This document shows, one piece after another, positions 1-3,708 of a stretch of 9,757 bases of DNA. The notes beneath the pieces were generated by a model. It was given only the letters and a program-made list of their open reading frames with translations. It searched no databases and had not been told where the DNA came from. Origin of the DNA: Methanomicrobiales archaeon (GTDB taxonomy: Archaea > Halobacteriota > Methanomicrobia > Methanomicrobiales > Methanoculleaceae). The stretch spans positions 1 through 9,757 of the forward strand of contig JAAZOW010000330.1 of NCBI GenBank assembly GCA_012797575.1. The letters run 5' to 3'. The position numbers and the translations under genes are program-made. Every line of letters starts with the position of its first letter. Position 1 is the stretch's first letter.

Positions 1-135
1 AATATCAAGAAGTTCGCCCTGCAAGATCAAAATCTTGTCGGGGTATCAGGCGTGGAACGCGCCGAAGGGCCTGTGGACTCGCTCCCGATGGGGAGGGGGA
101 TGAAACAGGAAGCCCCGCCCGCAAGCGCGGGGTAG
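1..135 (+). CDS. tnpB: IS200/IS605-type TnpB, C-terminal end (5' part outside window)
   Basis: Frame 1 is open from the first base to TAG at 133-135, giving 44 residues that start NIKKFALQDQN, contain the segment GVSGVERAEGPVDS and end EAPPASAG. This tail, with an Ala/Pro-rich end encoded inside a GC-rich hairpin, is what I remember for TnpB (OrfB) proteins of IS200/IS605 and IS1341-type elements in methanogens. TnpB is the RNA-guided nuclease of these elements and helps keep the element at its site. The RuvC and zinc-finger motifs lie upstream of the window, so catalytic integrity cannot be judged. The stop codon falls just after the right-end hairpin, which is the usual arrangement. It is unknown whether a TnpA partner exists. 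The family call rests on the tail and the hairpin only. Confidence 0.72.
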   Translation, partial: NIKKFALQDQNLVGVSGVERAEGPVDSLPMGRGMKQEAPPASAG

Positions 136-140
136 TTCAC
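105..140 (+). mobile_element. Right end of the IS200/IS605-type element with subterminal hairpin
   Basis: A perfect 6-bp stem, CCCCGC (113-118) with GCGGGG (127-132), encloses an 8-base loop and is followed by tagttcac (133-140). Elements of this family carry imperfect hairpins near their ends instead of terminal inverted repeats, and make no target duplication. The hairpin overlaps the last codons of tnpB, as expected for the right end. I place the end near 140 by analogy with similar ends. The exact cleavage point cannot be fixed without the left end or an empty site. Confidence 0.62.
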
Positions 141-167
141 CTCATAGAATTGTCAAGATAAATCTAC

Positions 168-191
168 TGAAGTAAATTTGCCTTTACTTCA
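168..191. repeat. Perfect 9-bp inverted repeat (hairpin) beside the IS end
   Basis: TGAAGTAAA (168-176) and TTTACTTCA (183-191) are exact reverse complements around a 6-base loop (tttgcc). It begins 28 bases after the presumed right end of the insertion element. It is not followed by a T-run on the + strand, so it is not a classical intrinsic terminator. It may be part of the insertion site, a second element end, or the end structure of an RNA. Function unknown. Confidence 0.6.
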
Positions 192-237
192 AATAACTTT
201 AGTACGGATCTCGTCCGGCGGGAGCAGCGGTCTATGA

Positions 238-345
238 ATATACGTGCCTTTCCGGACGCTCTATCTCGATCGAGCCCTGGACTGCGCAGTATCAGTGTAT
301 GAGAAGGCTGGGATGCGCTTTGTGCCACACGGCTGGGGGCGCCTC
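238..345 (+). pseudogene. Probable remnant of a GNAT acetyltransferase C-terminus
   Basis: In the frame that starts after the stop at 235-237, the peptide begins IYVPFRTLYLDRALD and continues with AVSVYEKAGMRFVPHGW. This resembles the end of many GNAT N-acetyltransferases, where a strand of the type Y-x-x-LYLDT is followed by a helix ending in A-x-x-LYEKAGF. The acetyl-CoA-binding Q/R-x-x-G-x-G/A motif should lie upstream and is absent, because stops interrupt the frame. Downstream the frame degenerates into Pro/Arg-rich residues. A GTG at 244 could begin a 96-residue reading frame, but the composition after about residue 34 argues against a real protein. The assignment rests on one short segment. 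Confidence 0.35.
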
Positions 346-568
346 GCCCCGCGAAGATCGGATGGCCATGCAGGCGGTATCCCCGACAAGGCCTCCCCGA
401 AACGCCGATCCTGCCCACCTCTAGCGCCGTCCCATACGCTCTGGAAGCCATCGCCCCCTCCAACCCACCTACCCGGACAGCGACGGCGATCCTCCAGGGG
501 CGGTGCGCGACCCATCCCTCCCTGCCCGCTATGAGATGCTTTCGAAGTTCTGTGTGCGGACACTTTTA

Positions 569-598
569 TTACCCTGAGGGATTCAACCTTCAGGGTAA
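569..598. repeat. Strong inverted repeat upstream of the gatC promoter
   Basis: TTACCCTGA (569-577) pairs exactly with TCAGGGTAA (590-598). A G-U pair and two G-C pairs (578-580 with 587-589) extend the stem to 12 bp around a 6-base loop (attcaa). It lies about 75 bases upstream of the gatC TATA box. Neither strand has a T-run after the stem, so it is not an obvious intrinsic terminator. Candidates are a regulator-binding palindrome, an RNA structure, or the end of a small decayed element. Confidence 0.55.
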
Positions 599-674
599 CC
601 ACGAATATCGACTGAAACAGAGGTGTTTCTCCGGTTAAAGTCGCCAAATCACCTTGTTGGCCGTATCAAAATGG

Positions 675-683
675 TTATAAAAA
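675..683 (+). promoter_or_regulatory. TATA box of the gatCAB operon
   Basis: TTATAAAAA, preceded by an A-rich stretch (caaaatgg) that may act as BRE, lies 41 bases before the gatC ATG. With the usual archaeal spacing, transcription would start near 703-708, leaving a leader of roughly 20 bases. It is the best TATA-like match in this intergenic region and points toward the operon. Confidence 0.55.
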
Positions 684-724
684 GTCGGTACAAGGGTACA
701 TAACTGAGATCAGCAGGACGAAAT

Positions 725-994
725 ATGATAACTGAAAAAGACATCGAACATATAGCAGGACTTGCAGATATCGGCATATCGAATGATGAGGTGCCGGAGT
801 TCACCCACCAACTCAACGCGATCCTTGAATACCTCGGCATCCTTGACACCGTGGAGGACGAGAGCACCCCCGCTTCCGGGACCGCCAACGTCTTTCGGGA
901 GGACGAACCCCGGCCCAGCCTCCCGCAGGAAGCAGTCCTCGCAAACGCCGGATCGACCGAGGATGGATTCATAAAGGCGCCGAGGGTGATGTGA
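725..994 (+). CDS. gatC: Asp-tRNA(Asn)/Glu-tRNA(Gln) amidotransferase subunit C
   Basis: This 89-residue protein has the normal GatC length. Recognisable segments are the N-terminal helix (HIAGLADIGISNDEV), the Q-x-x-x-ILEYL helix (about residues 29-37), and the C-terminal run NVFREDEPRPSLPQ (about 55-68) ending in DGFIKAPRVM. GatC is the small subunit that wraps round GatA and GatB to stabilise the GatCAB complex. That complex converts Asp-tRNA(Asn) (or Glu-tRNA(Gln)) to the amide form in the cytoplasm. In archaea GatDE handles Gln, so GatCAB serves Asn. It is the first gene of the operon, behind a TATA box. The ATG at 725 has only a weak ribosome binding site, which fits a short leader. Its TGA stop (992-994) abuts the gatA start in the same reading frame. 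Confidence 0.95.
   Translation: MITEKDIEHIAGLADIGISNDEVPEFTHQLNAILEYLGILDTVEDESTPASGTANVFREDEPRPSLPQEAVLANAGSTEDGFIKAPRVM
985..990 (+). promoter_or_regulatory. Ribosome binding site for gatA inside the gatC end
   Basis: GGTGAT matches part of the archaeal anti-Shine-Dalgarno complement (GGAGGTGATC). It ends four bases before the GTG at 995 and supports that start, placing gatA initiation directly after the gatC stop. Confidence 0.6.
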
Positions 995-2290
995 GTGGCG
1001 GGAATCCTTGATTTCTCACCCGACGATCGCTGCAACGCCTTCATCACTGCCTGCACCGGGGCAGCGTTCGGCGACGGCGCGCTCGCGGGCATCGCCGTCG
1101 CGATCAACGACAACATATCCACGGCAGGTATCCAGACGACCTGCGCGTCCCGGATCCTCGAGGGCTACATCCCGCCGTATGACGCGCACGCTGTGGAACT
1201 CCTCAAACAAGAAGGCGCCGCGATCGTCGGCAAGACCAACATGGACGAGTTTGGCATGGGCTCGACGACCGGGACGAGCGCGTTCGGCCCTACCAGAAAC
1301 CCGATCGACCCGGAACGGGTCCCCGGCGGCTCGTCAGGCGGGAGCGCCGCTGCAGTCGCCGCAGGCCTGGTTCCGATGGCGCTCGGCACCGATGCCGACG
1401 GCTCAATCCGGTGCCCTGCGGCGTTCTGCGGCATCGTGGGACTCAAACCCACCTACGGCCGGGTCTCTCGCTACGGCCTCATCGCCCACGCAGGCTCCCT
1501 TGAACAGATCGGGCCGATGGCGCGCACGGTCGAGGACGTATCAAGGCTTATCTCGGTGATCACGCGCTACGATCCCCGCGACTCGATGATGCTCGATCAG
1601 CCGTACAGTCACCGACCTTCAGCCGACGTGAGTGACCTGAAGATCGGGATACCCACGGAATACTTCGGCGAAGGGGTGGACATGCGCATCGCAACGACCG
1701 TCCGGGACGCCATCGACGTCCTCGAGGGGCTCGGGGCCGAGACGACCCCGGTGAGCATCCCCAGCGTGCGGTATGCGCCTGCGGCCTGCTGTGTCATCTG
1801 CGCGAGCGAGGTCTCCTCAAACCTTGCACGGTTCGATGGCGTCCGTTACGGCCCGGCGGTCGATACACGGAAACCCTGGCACGAAGCCTACCGGGAGGTG
1901 CGGCAGGCAAACCTTGGACCCGAGGCCCGGCTCCGGATAATGCTTGGAACCCTCACCCTCTCGGCCGGCTACGCCGGGAAGTACTACGCGAAGGCCCTGG
2001 CTGCCCGTCAGAGGATCACCCGGGACTTCGAACGGGTGTTCTGCGACGTCGACGTCATCGCCGGTCCGACGACGCCGACCGTGGCCTTCCGCCCCGGCGA
2101 GAAGGTCAGTCCCCTCAGTATCGCAGGAACCCTCACGGCGCCCGCAAACCTCGCCGGGATCCCGGCGATATCAGTCCCGTGCGGAGATGTGGACGGCCTC
2201 CCCGTGGGCCTCCAGGTGATGGGCAGGCGGTTTGAGGATGAACGCGTCATCGATGTTGCCTACGCCTATGAACAGGAGGTGAGGTCATGA
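995..2290 (+). CDS. gatA: Glutaminyl/asparaginyl-tRNA amidotransferase subunit A with an altered glutaminase site
   Basis: This 431-residue protein of the amidase-signature family starts at GTG 995. That length fits archaeal GatA, which is shorter at the N-terminus than bacterial GatA. GatA normally hydrolyses glutamine and passes ammonia through a tunnel to GatB. The amidase signature is clear: PGGSSGGSAAA (residues 110-120) with cis-Ser S113, then GSIRCPAAFCG with nucleophile S137, then the GLKPTYGRVSRYG segment and the C-terminal NLAGIPAISVPCG. The site is otherwise damaged. The IKDN catalytic Lys is Asn (N38), TGGS is ADGS (134-137), and the conserved Glu of the S-T-E motif is Gly (G93). 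The substrate Tyr of the SYY motif is Cys (C265), and the MYxxD segment has lost three residues and its Asp (G378). Substrate Arg R314 remains. Spacing between these positions matches Staphylococcus aureus GatA as I remember it. The reading frame is intact and the last four bases overlap gatB. A complex member lacking normal glutaminase activity is the main inference; assembly error is the alternative. Confidence 0.93.
   Translation: MAGILDFSPDDRCNAFITACTGAAFGDGALAGIAVAINDNISTAGIQTTCASRILEGYIPPYDAHAVELLKQEGAAIVGKTNMDEFGMGSTTGTSAFGPTRNPIDPERVPGGSSGGSAAAVAAGLVPMALGTDADGSIRCPAAFCGIVGLKPTYGRVSRYGLIAHAGSLEQIGPMARTVEDVSRLISVITRYDPRDSMMLDQPYSHRPSADVSDLKIGIPTEYFGEGVDMRIATTVRDAIDVLEGLGAETTPVSIPSVRYAPAACCVICASEVSSNLARFDGVRYGPAVDTRKPWHEAYREVRQANLGPEARLRIMLGTLTLSAGYAGKYYAKALAARQRITRDFERVFCDVDVIAGPTTPTVAFRPGEKVSPLSIAGTLTAPANLAGIPAISVPCGDVDGLPVGLQVMGRRFEDERVIDVAYAYEQEVRS
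2275..2282 (+). promoter_or_regulatory. Strong ribosome binding site for gatB
   Basis: GGAGGTGA is a perfect match to the archaeal anti-Shine-Dalgarno complement. It lies inside the gatA 3' end, four bases before the gatB ATG, and supports coupled translation across the ATGA overlap. Confidence 0.8.
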
Positions 2291-3702
2291 AGACGATCAT
2301 AGGCCTTGAAGTCCACGTCCAGCTCGCGACCGCGACGAAGCTCTTCTGCGGATGCTCAACCGACTACCAGGACGACAACCCTAACACCCACTGCTGCCCG
2401 ACCTGTCTCGGCCTCCCCGGAGCACTCCCGTGCCTGAATAAGAGGGCGGTGGAGTACGGTCTCCGGGTGGCAAAAGCCCTCGACATGAAGGTGCTCGAGG
2501 AGTCCGAGTTTGCCCGGAAGAACTACTTCTACCCGGACCTTGTGAAGGCCTACCAGATCACCCAGGACGACAGACCGCTCGCGGTGGAGGGGACGATCGA
2601 GATCGAGGACGATCAGGGCCACGAAAAGATCGTCCGGATCACCCGGGTCCACCTCGAGGAGGACCCCGGAAGGCTGGTCCACGTCGCCGGCGCATCGAAG
2701 TATTCGCTCGTCGACTACAACCGATCGGGCATACCGCTCCTCGAGATCGTCACCGAACCCGATATGCGATCGCCGCAGGAAGCTCGCCGGTTCCTCAACA
2801 AGCTCCGAACGATCCTCGAGTACCTGGAGGTCTTCGATGGCGACCGGGAAGGGGGTCTGCGGGTGGATGCAAACATATCGCTCGAAGGTTCAGAGCGGGT
2901 CGAGGTCAAGAACATATCCTCCTACAAGGGCGTCGAGAAGGCCCTCACCTTCGAGGTGACCCGGCAGAGAAACCTGCTCCGGCGCGGACTTGCGGTGGCA
3001 CGGGAGACCCGGCACTTCATGGAGGGGCGCGGGATCACCACCTCCTCCCGTGGCAAGGAGGAGGCGCACGACTACCGCTACTTCCCCGACCCCGACCTCG
3101 GGCCGCTCCGTGTCGCGGGATGGGTGGCGGGGATCGACCTCCCCGAACTCCCCACCGCCCGGAGGGACCGATTCATGGAGCAGTACGGCGTATCACTCAA
3201 CCACGCGCGGACCCTGACCGGCGATCTGAGACTCGCCGACTTCTACGAGGAGATCGCCGGCACCGACCCGGTCCTCGCCGCCACCTGGGTGGCCGATATA
3301 CTTCTTGGGGAGCTCAACTACCGCACCATGGGCATCGCCGCCGTCCCGCCCGGCCACATAACAGAGCTCCTCGACCTCCTCAGGGCAGGCACCATCACCG
3401 ACCGGGCCGGTGTCCAGGTCCTCCGCGAGATGCTCGACGCCTGCGCCGAAGATCGGCCCTGCGAGAGACCAGCCGCGATCATCGAGCGTGAAGGACTCAG
3501 CCGAGCCTCGGGGGATGAGTTCACGTCACTTGTCCGGGCGGTCGTCGCCGCAAACCCGCAGGCTGTCGAGGACTACCGGAACGGGAAGGAAGGAGCGTTG
3601 AACTTCCTCGTCGGCCAGGTGATGAAGGAGACCCGTGGCCGGGCGGACCCACGGGAGCTTCGACGGATCGTATCTGAATCCATCAAGATGGGCGAGGTGT
3701 AA
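2287..3702 (+). CDS. gatB: Asp-tRNA(Asn)/Glu-tRNA(Gln) amidotransferase subunit B
   Basis: GatB (471 residues, normal length) binds the misacylated tRNA, phosphorylates the Asp or Glu side chain with ATP, and performs the transamidation with ammonia. Visible elements are the GLEVHVQL start (E8, H10), a four-Cys zinc site (C21, C23, C37, C40), RKNYFYPDL, ITRVHLEEDPG, DYNRSGIPLLEIVTEPD, RVDAN and KEEAHDYRYFPDPDL. The C-terminal YqeY-like tRNA-binding tail follows (GKEGALNFLVGQVMKETRGRADP). The principal kinase/transamidase motifs are kept, unlike the GatA site. Small departures from the usual pattern are G190 where SLR is normal, and S254 and G256 in the segment normally read as SMR(S/T)KEE. 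The ATG overlaps the gatA stop (ATGA, 2287-2290), so the subunits are probably translationally coupled. Confidence 0.96.
   Translation: MKTIIGLEVHVQLATATKLFCGCSTDYQDDNPNTHCCPTCLGLPGALPCLNKRAVEYGLRVAKALDMKVLEESEFARKNYFYPDLVKAYQITQDDRPLAVEGTIEIEDDQGHEKIVRITRVHLEEDPGRLVHVAGASKYSLVDYNRSGIPLLEIVTEPDMRSPQEARRFLNKLRTILEYLEVFDGDREGGLRVDANISLEGSERVEVKNISSYKGVEKALTFEVTRQRNLLRRGLAVARETRHFMEGRGITTSSRGKEEAHDYRYFPDPDLGPLRVAGWVAGIDLPELPTARRDRFMEQYGVSLNHARTLTGDLRLADFYEEIAGTDPVLAATWVADILLGELNYRTMGIAAVPPGHITELLDLLRAGTITDRAGVQVLREMLDACAEDRPCERPAAIIEREGLSRASGDEFTSLVRAVVAANPQAVEDYRNGKEGALNFLVGQVMKETRGRADPRELRRIVSESIKMGEV
3694..3699 (+). promoter_or_regulatory. Ribosome binding site for topA
   Basis: GAGGTG within the last codons of gatB lies nine bases before the GTG at 3709. 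It supports that non-ATG start and linked expression with gatB. Confidence 0.6.
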
Positions 3703-3708
3703 TCAGCA

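Larger units (their letters stand above)
1..160 (+). ncRNA. Possible 3' part of an omega-RNA (guide RNA of TnpB)
   Basis: In known TnpB systems the guide RNA scaffold overlaps the 3' end of tnpB and the right end. Its guide is read from roughly 16-20 bases of flanking DNA past the element. If this element is active, the scaffold would include the 113-132 hairpin, and the guide would start near 141 with ctcatagaattgtcaa. This is placed by family knowledge only. No promoter or processing site is visible, and the 5' limit lies outside or near the window edge. Confidence 0.35.
141..724. other. Long intergenic region with no intact gene
   Basis: About 580 bases separate the insertion-element end from gatC. 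The first 70 or so are AT-rich and hold a perfect hairpin (168-191). Bases 238-345 encode a probable acetyltransferase remnant. Bases 345-535 are C-rich and open in several frames, but the predicted peptides are Pro/Arg/Ser-rich with no family resemblance. Bases 569-598 form a second strong inverted repeat, and the last 50 bases hold the gatC promoter. I see no tRNA, rRNA or CRISPR repeats. The mixture looks like a decayed accessory stretch next to a stable housekeeping operon. Confidence 0.6.

Noticed and set aside
244..534. 96-codon + strand frame read as an intact gene
   Set aside because: Only the first 34 or so residues resemble a family (GNAT C-terminus). The rest is Pro/Arg-rich, and there is no ribosome binding site before the GTG, so I list it as a remnant.
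569..598. Intrinsic terminator
   Set aside because: No T-run follows the stem on either strand, and no intact gene ends just before it.
141..724. tRNA, CRISPR array or riboswitch in the long intergenic region
   Set aside because: I found no T-loop-like sequence, no spaced direct repeats, and no recognisable conserved RNA core.
3120..3491. 123-codon + strand frame inside gatB
   Set aside because: It is an Arg/Pro/His-rich alternative frame of the conserved gatB coding sequence.
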